Assembly (NCBI GenBank): GCA_032718865.1
Contig: JALUTQ010000035.1
Location: 992,001-1,056,000 of the forward strand
Reading direction: 5' to 3'
DNA: 64,000 nt
From: Tilletia caries
Taxonomy: Eukaryota > Basidiomycota > Exobasidiomycetes > Tilletiales > Tilletiaceae
Of this stretch, positions 54,033 through 64,000 are shown piece after piece. The notes beneath the pieces were generated by a model. It made no database searches. It was not told the DNA's origin and saw nothing but the letters and a program-made list of their open reading frames with translations. The position numbers were made by a program, and so were the translations under genes. How positions within the stretch are numbered: position 1 is the stretch's first letter; the number at the start of each line of letters is the position of its first letter.

Positions 54033-57000
54033 TCAAAGGCGTTCATAGAAAAGCATGTACACGTACTTCGACGAAAGCACTTCGGACGCCGTCACCGGCC
54101 GTACGGTGGCATCCGACACGTGGAGCCACTGACGATTGTCCGTCTCGTGCCTGTCGCCCCTGTCCGTCGGCTCTCTCTCCTTAGCTTCGAGGGTACGGTC
54201 GCCTACGCCTACGCCATCGATGACGGCTGTATCCGTTCCGCTTTGCACGTTTCCGTCCGTTGGGTCGGTGATGCTCGTCCCGAGTTGGTTGTGGGAGCCT
54301 GTCGCCGATACATGCCGCGAATGAGAACGGAGGGGTGAACTCTTTGCGACCTCTGCCTTCCGAGATTGGGCCTTTGACGCTTTGGAACGGACGCGATCGG
54401 AGAGGACGTAGGCTGTGTAGTGGCCTCCGCTCATGTTTCCCTGACTGTGGAAGGAAAAGAAAAGAAAAAGAAAAACGGAAATTGTTAAGAACCCCATAGC
54501 TCCAAGCCAAGTCACATCATTCGTCCTTAATAACTTACTGATTCACGACAGCATACAACGCGTACAACGATCCAGGTCGAGAAGGAGCCTCCTTCTGGTT
54601 CGCAGCCGATGTGTACCACTCCTGCTTCGGTGTGGAAGGAGAGTCCGCATGCTGCTGCGTGCGGAGGAACCGGAAAGGACTCCTCGGCGGCTTGGGCCCC
54701 GTGGCCTGATGAACAGGGGAGTGCGGGGCGTACGAGCCATTGAACAGCTGCCCCTGTTCCTCCTGCACCTGAGCCAGGACCGTCGGATCAGACGTGACCT
54801 TGAGGGCCCCAAGTCGGTTGAACTCCTCCCGGGGCGGCGCAAGCCAGGGCGAAACGTCAAAGAGCTCAGGGAAACTGACAGGGTCGTCAATCTTCGAGAA
54901 GTCGCCAGGTCGACTCCGACGTCCTCCGAACCGAGCCGTGTTGGACTGAAAGCGTTTGAAGTGGAAGACGAGCACGGGTGGAGCGGAGGCGATCAGGTAG
55001 CGTTTCAGCGCTCGTCGCTCAATCGCCTCGGTGGCTTTCTTCGCTGCCTTGGCAGACGCCGCCTTTTTGTCCCGAGGTCCAGTCCCCGCTTTACCGGATG
55101 CTGGAGTAGCCAAGACACTCGAAGGCCCATTGCCAGCCTTTTTGCCCTTGTCCTGGGCATCGAAAGTCGTCTTCGTTGGTCGTGCTGTAGGTACTTCGTC
55201 GATGTCCTCGTCACTGCGCCGCCTTGCATCAAGGGGTCGCATAGACTCCAAGCTCTCGCGCGGACTAATAGACGCGGACGAAGCATTCACGCTCCTCTTG
55301 CTACTTCCGTTCGAGCCTCGTGAAGGGCCAACATCCTGCATGCTTGCCGTGGTCTCGACACTACCCTGGTTCGAGGGCGAATGTACAAGGGTCGTGTGGT
55401 GGGCGTTGTCGGTACCTGAGACGCTCAGAGTGGCAGCAGTGCGTGTCGCAATGGGACGATCGCCGACTTGTTCTGCTACAGTGCCCTCCGCTTCCGGTCC
55501 ATCACCCGCATTAGAAGCAGTCGGGACACTCATTCGAATGCTCGGGATGGTGGGAAGACGCTCAAGAGCAGAATTTGACCGTTGGACAGGACCTTGCGAG
55601 GCCGCTCCCTCGCCGAGCTTGCCCGGAGCCGAGAGGATGCTGGCTCCCATCACCTCGAGTGCCTCGGAATCTGCCGACGACCTCCGGGACGAGTTTGGTG
55701 ACAGCGCCGCTAATTTGTTGGCATTCATCTGCAGATTGCTCCGCGTCAGTGCAGGTCGGTTCAGAGCTGGCGGGAGCTCCAAAATCGCGTCCACATCCTC
55801 GTCCGAGGTTTCGAGGTCGCTCGAGGGTGTCTCACTGCTATCCCGCCGATCCTCATCTTCATCTTCGTCGTCAACCTCCTCCTCAGCGTTGTTCCCCGCC
55901 ATAGCCTTGCGCGCTTCGCGTGCTTTACGCTGGCGCTCCTTCTCCCGCCTCCGCTGCCGTTCTTGCGTGGTACGAGGATGGGCGATCCGCCAGCATCGCC
56001 GGCATTTGAACGCATTGTCTCCCTCGAGAAGCTCCACCTTCGTAAATTGGCACAGCGCTTGTCCAAGGCCAGTTTCGAACTCGGCCGCGATGATCTCAGA
56101 AGAGGGAGGTAGCGCACTCGCCGTGCCATTGGATCTCCCTTTTGCGTTTGCACCCACAGCCACACCGTTACCGCTGTGTCCATTCATCTTCTGCAACAGA
56201 GCAGTGGCAGCCGAAGGTGATCGCGTCCGCGTCGGAGCATGCTGAATCGCATCGTACGACGAACCGTCAACAGAAGACTCCTCCACGGCGCTCAGTGGTG
56301 CTCCGGTCCCGACAGTCTCCTTTGCCTCCTCGGGGGCCGCGACGTCTGCCAATATCTTCGCAAGGTACTGTGCCTGCCGCGACGGACCTCGCCTTGGCGC
56401 GTGGGCGTGACGACTACTCCTACCGGACTGCTGCAGCTTTGTCCCGCTGACGAACCGCGTCGCCATCACTGCCGGAGACGTCTGATTCGAGCTGGACGGC
56501 GTGAAACCTGAAGACGGTGGCGCTTTGGTGCGCAAGAGTAAGGATGCCATCGGGCTTGCGGAAGGAGTGGTGCAAGACTGCGGCGTACTTTCCGTAGTAG
56601 CAGGCACGGAGCCTACAGGCGCGGCATGCGAAACTTGGATAGACGACCCTGAATGGTCAGTGACTGTGGCATGTCCGTCTTTCTGTACCATCGGAATCGC
56701 GTACGCGTTTGCAGGCGGCGGAGCGAGATGAGCATGGTCGAGCACAGCCGACGCAGGCCGCGTCACCGCGTCCCGAGAGTTCGTGGCCTGGTGACCCCTG
56801 CCTGGACTCGTGCTCCGACTTCGGAGATCAGGGCTGTCCATGAGAGAGAAGCCGGCAGAAGTGGACGATGGTGCAGGAGACTTGGAACTGGAACGCGCCG
56901 ACCTCCAAAAGCTGAAGATGGCGGGTGAGGAAGATGGCTGCTGGTTTTGTGGAGGCAAGGCCACGTAGGGTATGTCGGAGTCTGTCGGCAGGACGGCTGT

Positions 57001-58949
57001 CTGGGCAGAGGGAGACAGTGCCATCGATGCCACGGCGCGCTCCAGGCCTTCCACCACGTTGAGATCTGCTGGGTTGTTTGGACTTCCAGGCGCGGCATCG
57101 CCGATGTTGGCAGATATCACGCTTTCCTTGCTGGATCTGGACAATTGTCCAAGTGATCGCCGGATGCTGCCGGTTCGGAAGATGGATTTTCCTCCACCTC
57201 CCAGATTCCTCGCTTTGTCTTCGCCGGCGCTCGACTCGGCCCCGGCAGCCGTCGAGATTTTCTCTTTGGTATTGCTGATCGAGGCTCGTCGTTTCACCTC
57301 CGCCTTCTGCCTTCTGCGCTCCATTAGCCCTGGCGTCGCGTCTGTTTCGCTGACTTCGGTCTCGCTCATCGCCGCCACAGAGCCCCGCCTCTTTCCCATG
57401 ACAAGAGTTTGATCCGCTTCATCATGAGCTAGTTGAGACTTTGCGATCTGCGCACGAGCATCGTTCGCGCTGGAGCTTGCAACCGAGGAGGCAGGGGCTC
57501 TCCTCCACAGTTCCGACATACTTCGAATCCGATCCTTCTGCTAATGGCACAATATCAGCGCTCCTTTCATCCGTAGCTATCTCAGGATCAATGCCAAAGA
57601 CTCACCTTGCGCGACTTGTCCGATACCTTATGTCCGCTCTCGTCTCGTAATGGCAGACTGATGTCATAGAAATCTTCGTACGTATGCCGAACATTCCGGC
57701 AGCTCTCGCAGACGATGATGGAAGCCAGCTGTCCGCCGAATACGACATCGATGAGGGGCCGGAAGTCCATTTTCGCCTTCTTCTGCGGTCTATGGTCGAC
57801 ATTTTGGACCGACGGTGGAGTTTCGGTATCTGGAGCAGGGAAGAAGGCTGGTCCGAATGGGCCAGCCGCGGTCCGTGAGTTCGGCATGGGCGTGAGCTCG
57901 CCGGAACCAGACAAAATATGCAGTGTTCCGCCGTGGGCGGGATTTGAATCGGACGCGTCGCTTCCGCTCTCCTCTCTCCCTCTCTCGTCGGATCCGAGAT
58001 GAGCAGGAATTGGACTAGGCTTGACCAAGCGCGGCGAGCGCCTGGGCCTGGCGGAGTCTTGTGAGGACGGCTCTTTGTCGGTCATACCGTCTAATTCCTG
58101 TGCATGCGCTGGAAGAGACCGGACTGCTGCATGCGTAGGAGATGGCGCTTCGTCATCTGCCTCTTCGGCAGCTTCGCGCTCAGCTTTGAGCTTCTTTATG
58201 AGATCGACCTCCTCCATTCGACAGGCGTCCAAAAGATGTCGAAGCAGCTCATGCGCATCCTGTTGCGCAAAATCACCATACTGGTCAAACTTCCGAGTGA
58301 GAGCATTGAGCAGCGGTTTGGGGTTGAGCGCATGTGCGTTGGCTGCGTTCTTGTTACGTGAGGAAGACGACGAGTTGACTGGTGCTGCTGTTCCAGGCCG
58401 GTGCGACCATGCGCGGGAGAGGTGAGTTCGGAAAGCGTCGGATAGGGGGGCCTCGCGGGTTCCTATTGGCAATTCTGGCATGATCACATCGGAATCGTGC
58501 GCCTTCGCCTTTCCTTTCGCCGCTGCTCGGCGACGGCGTCGCTCGATAGACGCCTGTATTCCTTCTGCGCTACCGTCGTCGCCGTCCTCCGAGTCGTGGT
58601 CGGTCCATTCCGAAGCAGGAGCCTGTTTATTGCGGGTTGCATCGCGACCTTGACGCGCCACGGTCCACTGATGTTCGAGCAGCTCCTGGAGCGGGACTGT
58701 CACGGCTACCGCTTGCAGGACCGAGTTGAGGAAGCAAGTGTTGCCGAGGTTGATATTGCCAGCATGTCCGCTGATGTCGAGGTCCTTGAGGGAGGCTGCC
58801 GAACTTGACGCAATCCGTCCCCGGCCGGTGGAGGCGGTGAATTCGTCGGGACCTGCGGATGAAGCGCGACCGAGACCAACGACGGCGGCGCGCCCTTTTC
58901 CCTTCCGGGACGCGGCCACGAGCGGGGATGGGTTCCGCTGTCGGCCCAT
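54033..58949 (-). CDS. Ubiquitin carboxyl-terminal hydrolase (USP family, USP16/45-like layout)
   Basis: A cysteine protease that removes ubiquitin. Minus-strand exons are 57606-58949, 54539-57537 and 54033-54444, giving 1,584 residues. The Cys box is NINLGNTCFLNSVLQAV at about residues 64-80, followed by DQYGDFAQQDAHELLRHLLD and the IVCESCRNVRHTYEDFYDIS finger half. The other finger half (FKCRRCWRIAHPR) and VLVFHFKRFQ lie far downstream, and the His box NHQGNMSGGHYTAYV is formed across intron 2. WLHVSD and YMLFYERL close the domain. Two large disordered inserts, about 480 and 320 residues, interrupt the catalytic domain. An N-terminal zinc-finger (ZnF-UBP) domain as in USP16 is not present. 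Substrate and exact orthology are unresolved. The gene starts 909 bp from FUN30's stop. Confidence 0.9.
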
Positions 58950-59514
58950 GCCTCAGCAAATGCTCGTACGCAGGCTGAGATCCAGACGACACCCCCTTGA
59001 TGGAATCTGTGCGCTGCGTCCGGGAGTTGCGTCGCTTCTGGCTTCTGGGCCGCTTAATACACGCTCGTCACGCGTCACAGGGCAGACAGTGAAAAGATGA
59101 TGGTGGTCCGCAACGAGCTGGGTCACAACAGAAGGCCGGGTCGGAAATCTTTGCATTTCTCATCCCCTGCACCGTGATGCGTGATGGAGCTGGGGTGCCA
59201 AGTTGGCCTAGCCAGTAGCCCAAAAGAAGGCGGCACTTCCTGAGTGCTCTCGACTTTCCCACCTCCAAATCTCCCGCCCCCGTCTGCCCGCCTACCTGGT
59301 GTGCTGCGGGCTGCGACCTGCGCTTCAGTCCACGGCCCGCAGCCAGCATCTCCCAATTCGATCGGAATCCCAAAATTTCTCAGGCACGGAACTCGGGTCT
59401 CGTTCCCTTGCACGAGCACGCCTCACACGAGCTCTAAACCCACCCCTCGTGCGTGGGACATCCTCGGTCCCATGGGGCCCACCACAGCGGCGTCCACGCG
59501 GCCAGCAATCAGCA
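58950..59514. promoter_or_regulatory. Upstream region of the deubiquitinase gene
   Basis: About 565 bp upstream of the deubiquitinase start. No operator or repeat was recognised, apart from CGCGACTC-type short repeats near 59545. Confidence 0.45.
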
Positions 59515-59861
59515 TGGACGATGGGGTTGAGTCGCTCGACTGCGACTCGCGACTCGCGACTCGCGCTTTCCGGGCGCGTGCTCACCAGAACGAGCTCCTC
59601 CGCCAGGACCTCGGCTTCTCGCGGCCGGCTCGTCAGAAGGAAATTGAATCCATCTGCGGTGGAAGTGTCCGTGCGGCTGAATATGAATTGCCGGGAAAAC
59701 TTCAGAACTGGCCCAGCACGGTTCAGCCACCGACTTCCAGTGGCCTCATCGCCTCATCGCTCATCCAGCGGCGACTCAGCATCTTGAGCTCGAGCTCGAA
59801 GGAATGTCTGTCTACGTGTGTATTTGTGAGATGTAAGATGCGCAACAGCCTGATCAACTAA
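59515..59861 (+). CDS. Possible small hypothetical gene
   Basis: From ATG 59515 a frame of about 115 codons runs to TAA 59859-59861. Its first half ([20 protein letters not shown] then [14 protein letters not shown]) looks like a structured helical protein with GC-rich third positions. The second half is serine-rich and less convincing, so it may be one exon of a spliced gene or chance. Its end overlaps the FUN30 stop. No family was recognised; an accidental frame is quite possible. Confidence 0.25.
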
Positions 59862-62800
59862 CCCCCCGTCCCTTCCCCAGTCCCATCCTCTCCCCCGCCG
59901 CCTTCCCCTTCATCCGCATCATCAGCACGATCCCGCAGCTGCGTAAGCAAACTCCGCTGCACCTTGCCCTCAACATCGTCATCCTCCCCTTCCTCCGCAT
60001 CGTCCCCACCAGCCCCGCCGCTCCCACCAGCGACCCGGTTCTCCAGCTCGAGCTTCCGCTGTCCGAGCCGGAATATGTCTTCGTCAATCGTACCCTTCGA
60101 GATCAGTCGGACGACGTGTACCTCCTTCGTTTGTCCGATCCGGTATGCGCGATCCGCCGCTTGTTTATCGTTTTGTGGGTTGAACTGCGGAAAAGAAGGA
60201 AACCCAAGTCAGCTCCAGCACTTGGACACACAGGGGAAAGAAGGAAGAACGAGTACTGCTCACATCCTGATCGAACAGAATCACCCAATTGGCCGCAACA
60301 AGATTGATCCCCAGTCCACCAGCCTTGGTGGACAGCAAGAAGACGCTGATCTCCGTGTCGTTCGTGAACTGATCGACCAAATGCTGACGATCCCCTACTT
60401 CCGTCTGGCCGGTGAATCCCACAAATTTGATGCCCATGATGTCCAAGCACACACACAGAATGTCCAGCACGGTGGTGAACTGACTGAAGATGATCGCGCG
60501 ATCACCCTTCTCCTTGATCGTCTGCAGCAATCGCTGCAATACCTTGACCTTGCCCGAATTCATCCACTCATGGCTGGGGAGAACATGTTTACGTGTACAC
60601 TGTTGCAAATTCGTCCAAAAAAAATGATAATCAATCAGCTAGTCAAGCTCTTAGAGTGTGGACGAGGTAGAAACTCACTGGCCACGCATTCGCAGTGAAA
60701 GACAACTGCGCATCCGAATTAATCGCAAAGTCTTGCTTCACATGCTCGATATTCTCATCCGCATTGTCAGGCTCTTGGATGTAGTCCTTCGCAAACGCCG
60801 CAATCTTCGCGTCCGTATAGATCGTCCGGAAAAGAAGCGGATGGTTCGCAGCTTTGCGCAGATCCATCAAGACGTGCGACGACGACGTCGATGCTTTTCG
60901 TTTGGCTGCAGACGAACGCGTCTGCGTTGCGGTTTCTTGTTCCATCAGGGCCGCGCGTGTCCGAGACAGAGACTCATTGTAGAGCTTCTTCTGGACTCGT
61001 GTCATATCGCAGTACTCCGTGCTTTCCGTTTTGCTCATGAGCTCCGTCAGTACCTATCGAGGGACCATATCTCCATTGTCAGCTCTTCCCTGTTGGAATT
61101 GATGCCAAAGATGACCAAATCAAATCACTCACCTTGTCTTTTCGTCTCCGCAAGACAAACGGATGCATCATCTTCTTCGCCCGCACAATGCGCTGTTGCG
61201 ACAGCTCATTCTTCTGCGCACTGGCTTTCACCTTGAAGATCGCCGACAGAGCCTCCTCAGCAGAAGAGAAGTAGGTCGGCATGATAAAGTTCAGCAGCGA
61301 CTGTGAGGAAAACGATGGTGTGCAATTCGCATCGTCAGTGAATAGTACCGTATCACAGGCAACTTCGGCGTCAGAGTGACTCACCACCAGCTCCTGCAGA
61401 TTATTTTGCAATGGCGTCCCCGTAAGAAGCAGGCGCCATCTCGCCCGAATCCGCATCAACTTTTCGTACTTCTGCGACTTGCGGCTCTTCAAAACGTGAC
61501 CCTCGTCGAAAACGCAGGCCTAATACCGGCACAGAAAAAGAACAAAGAAGGCAAACGTCAGTTCCAAGCCCTGAATCAGAGCTACCTCGCCAAAAAAAGC
61601 TGGGGACTCACATCAAATCCCCGTTTCCTCAAGAACGCATGATCGTTCGGCCCACCAGCAGCCATGTCGTACGTAGTCAACATGATATCAAAATCAGTAG
61701 AATCCCTAAGGTCGATCCGCAGCTCCTCGCGCTCCCTCTGGTTCCCGTAGTACTTCACAATGACCAGGTCGGGAGCAAACGTTCGGAACTCGCGCATCCA
61801 GTTCTCCAGTACAGATGAGGGGACGACGACCAGGTGGGGTCCGGGCACGCCCTCGGCCTTGACGTGGGCGAAGAAGGAGATGACTTGGACCGTCTTGCCG
61901 AGCCCCTGGTAAAACAAGAGCACAGATTGTGATCAGCGCACGATGCATTCCCGGCCGCGTAGGTTGTCAGGAAAGCTCACCATTTCATCGGCCAGGATGC
62001 ATGACTGAAGAAAGGTGGGACGTAGACACGACGAGGGGGGTCAGAAGCAGTACAAAGGCCTCAAAGAAACTCACATCGCGAGAAACACTCACAGTCTTAC
62101 GCTCATAGAGCAAACTGAGCCAATTCAACCCCGCCAACTGATAATTCTTCAACACAACCCCAGGAGCCATCCCAGCCGGCTGCTCGCTCAACCACGCCTT
62201 CCGCTTCCCATCCGACACAGCCGACCGTTGCGGTTGTTGTTGTTCAGAGGCTGATGGTGACGCTGGGCCGCCACTGCCGTTCCCCTCTTCTCTATCCGCC
62301 ACGCCCGCCGACACAGGCACAGGCGTCTGCGCCTTCACCGACCCCGACCTCGACGCCGACCCGGACCCGGACCCAGAAGGAAGCGGCGTCCCGGCCCTCG
62401 ACCCCGCCGCCGTCGCAGCCCCGCCACCAATCTGATGCAAATACTCCGGATCCCAATCCGCCATCGCATCCTGCAACATCCTCCCCACCTTCTCACACTT
62501 CGCCAAGATGGTGTCCACCTCGTGATAGCCCGCCATGAGCTCGATACAGTTGTGGAACAGACGCGGGGTGACTCCCTTCACCTTCTTGTCGCCCAGACGC
62601 GCGTTGACGTCGGCCACGTTCTTGAAAGGTCGCATGGATACGATACCAGCCGCTTGGGCTGCGTTGCATCCAATCGTATCCAGGAGGGCCGTCTCGTCGC
62701 ATGAATTGAACCACTCGAGTGCTGTGCGTTCTTGCATCGCCTCGCGCTCCGCTTCGTCCATCCCGCTCCCAACATCATCCGCATCCTCAAGAGCGGCCAT

Positions 62801-64000
62801 CTCCTCTTCCTCCGCTTTACGTCTCGCCTTGGCCAGCTTCTTCGCTTCTTGCGCCCTGGCACGCTCGGCTTCTTCGGCAGCCCGTCGTGCCTGCAGCGCC
62901 GAAGCGGCCAGCGAGTTGTTGGTCGGGATCGATGGAGGTCGACTGGAACCTGCTGGCCTTGAGGAAGGAATGCTTGGCGGAGTCGGTAGCTCTTGTGACG
63001 AATTGGCAGATGAGCCCCGATCCGAGAGCTCTCGCAGCGCGGCGGCGCGTACCGCGGGTGGAATATCCTCCGCGCGTACGGGTGTAAAGGGCGGTTGATA
63101 GCCTGGCGGTGGTGCGAACACAGAGGGAGAGCCAGACGAACTTGACGCGTCTTTCTTCGCTCCACCAAGGATAATCGCACCTCGCGGAATCGGTCTCTTG
63201 CCCCCCACCGACTGTTTCGGTGCAGCCTGCGAAGGCACGACCGGACCTCCATTCTTACTACCCGACGTACCATTCGCCTTGATCAGCGCCGGCTTCGGCG
63301 CCGCGCTCTCCGGCTTGACACTGTTCAGCCACTCCATTGCCGCCGCCACGTTCCAATCCGAGCGCCGCAGAGCCTCGATGCAATGGTCGAGCGAGCGATC
63401 GGGCCAGAGCGACTGTAACCTCCGCGCGCGCGTGCGCTCCACCTCCGGGTTCACCCTAGGCTCGGGAGGCAGCTTGGATGACGACGCAGAGTCTTCGTTT
63501 CGTGCAGCTGCGAAGGCGTCGGCCAAGCTCGGTGAGGGCTCGAGAGCGGGAGCGGGAGCGGGAACAGGAGGAGACGGCTTCGTTGGTGGAGGAGATGGTT
63601 TTGCTTCCTTTTGTGCTGGTGCCGGCTCGACGACGGGGGCAGGTGCAGACACTTGCTGTTCTCCCTCATCAATCTCGCTGCCTTCAGCATCAGCATCAGA
63701 CAGCGAGCTGAGTGACGAGACAGGGGAGACATCCCGGGACTTGGCCTGGAGAGCCACGCTCGGCTCCTCCTCCTTTTCCACCCCCTTCTGCCGCTTGGTC
63801 GTCTCCTTCCCATCAGCGGATGCTTTCCTCTTCCGATCTACCTTCCCTTCCTTCTCTCCTGTTGTCGATTCCGATTCCGCGTTCGCCCCGACACTGACGG
63901 CGGTACTCCCACTCGGCTGCGGAGTCAACCTCGACGAAGCCGACGGGGCAGGCGACCCCGTAGCCGACGCGACCTGATCGCGCACCTTCTTCGCCGCGCG
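59858..64000 (-). CDS. FUN30: Fun30/SMARCAD1 Snf2-family chromatin remodeller (5' end off window)
   Basis: An ATP-driven nucleosome remodeller acting in heterochromatin silencing and DNA-end resection. Minus-strand exons in view are >64000-62093, 62004-61981 (24 nt), 61905-61612, 61519-61385, 61300-61133, 61053-60679, 60599-60264 and 60184-59858. The N-terminal part is disordered, then has a CUE-like ubiquitin-binding motif ([20 protein letters not shown]). Helicase motifs in order: [20 protein letters not shown], motif [14 protein letters not shown] built across three exons, motif [12 protein letters not shown] (the DEGH variant typical of Fun30), [27 protein letters not shown], motif [17 protein letters not shown] and motif [17 protein letters not shown]. 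An acidic tail ends in GTGEGTGG. More than 1,000 residues are visible; the start codon lies beyond 64000. Confidence 0.93.

Noticed and set aside
55031..56245. 404-residue plus-strand frame
   Set aside because: Antisense of the disordered insert of the deubiquitinase; no independent support.

Overview
The window looks like nuclear DNA of a basidiomycete fungus. It is GC-rich. Its genes carry many short introns (mostly 50-110 nt) with GTGAGT-like donors and CTGAC/CTAAC-like branch sites. The proteins are typical of fungi (V-ATPase subunit G, AC40, a Ssk2-type MAP3K, Vps54, Rev7, Set1, Fun30), and basidiomycete-type Tnp2/CACTA transposon proteins are present. I cannot place it to genus from sequence alone. 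No tRNA, rRNA or CRISPR was seen.

Layout. 1-4.1 kb: the end of an unknown gene, a SCOCO-like coiled-coil gene (-), V-ATPase subunit G (+), and RNA polymerase I/III subunit AC40 (-). 4.1-12.4 kb: an 8.27-kb CACTA-type DNA transposon with matching CACTGCG/CGCAGTG ends and an ACT target duplication. It sits in what would otherwise be a promoter of about 208 bp shared by AC40 and the MAP3K gene. It carries an unknown ORF (+), a Tnp2-family transposase (+) and an unknown coiled-coil/acidic gene (-). Several apparent frameshifts, mostly at homopolymers, suggest a decaying copy or homopolymer sequence errors. 12.4-18.8 kb: the Ssk2/Wis4-type MAP3K (+) and a palmitoyl-protein thioesterase (-), whose coding ends overlap by 25 bp.

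18.8-30.6 kb is a gene-poor repeat island. It holds a foldback-like element of about 750 bp built from ~22-bp sub-repeats, an intron-retaining malate dehydrogenase pseudogene, simple and G-rich repeats, a 6.1-kb interval bounded by a perfect 27-bp CACTG-type inverted repeat that contains a piece of a VPS9-domain gene with its introns, and a 786-bp TA-flanked MITE. The 6.1-kb interval may be a Pack-type element that captured host gene pieces.

30.6-64 kb is dense with housekeeping genes: a sodium:solute symporter (+), mitochondrial ribosomal protein uS19m (-), a manganese superoxide dismutase with no targeting peptide (+), Rev7 (-), the GARP subunit Vps54 with a long Q/E-rich tail (+), a disordered orphan protein (+), cytosolic prolyl-tRNA synthetase (-), COMPASS methyltransferase Set1 (+), a USP-type deubiquitinase (-) and the Snf2-family remodeller Fun30 (-, running off the right edge). 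The host genes do not form a pathway cluster. The most unusual material is the mobile-element content and the gene fragments in the repeat island.
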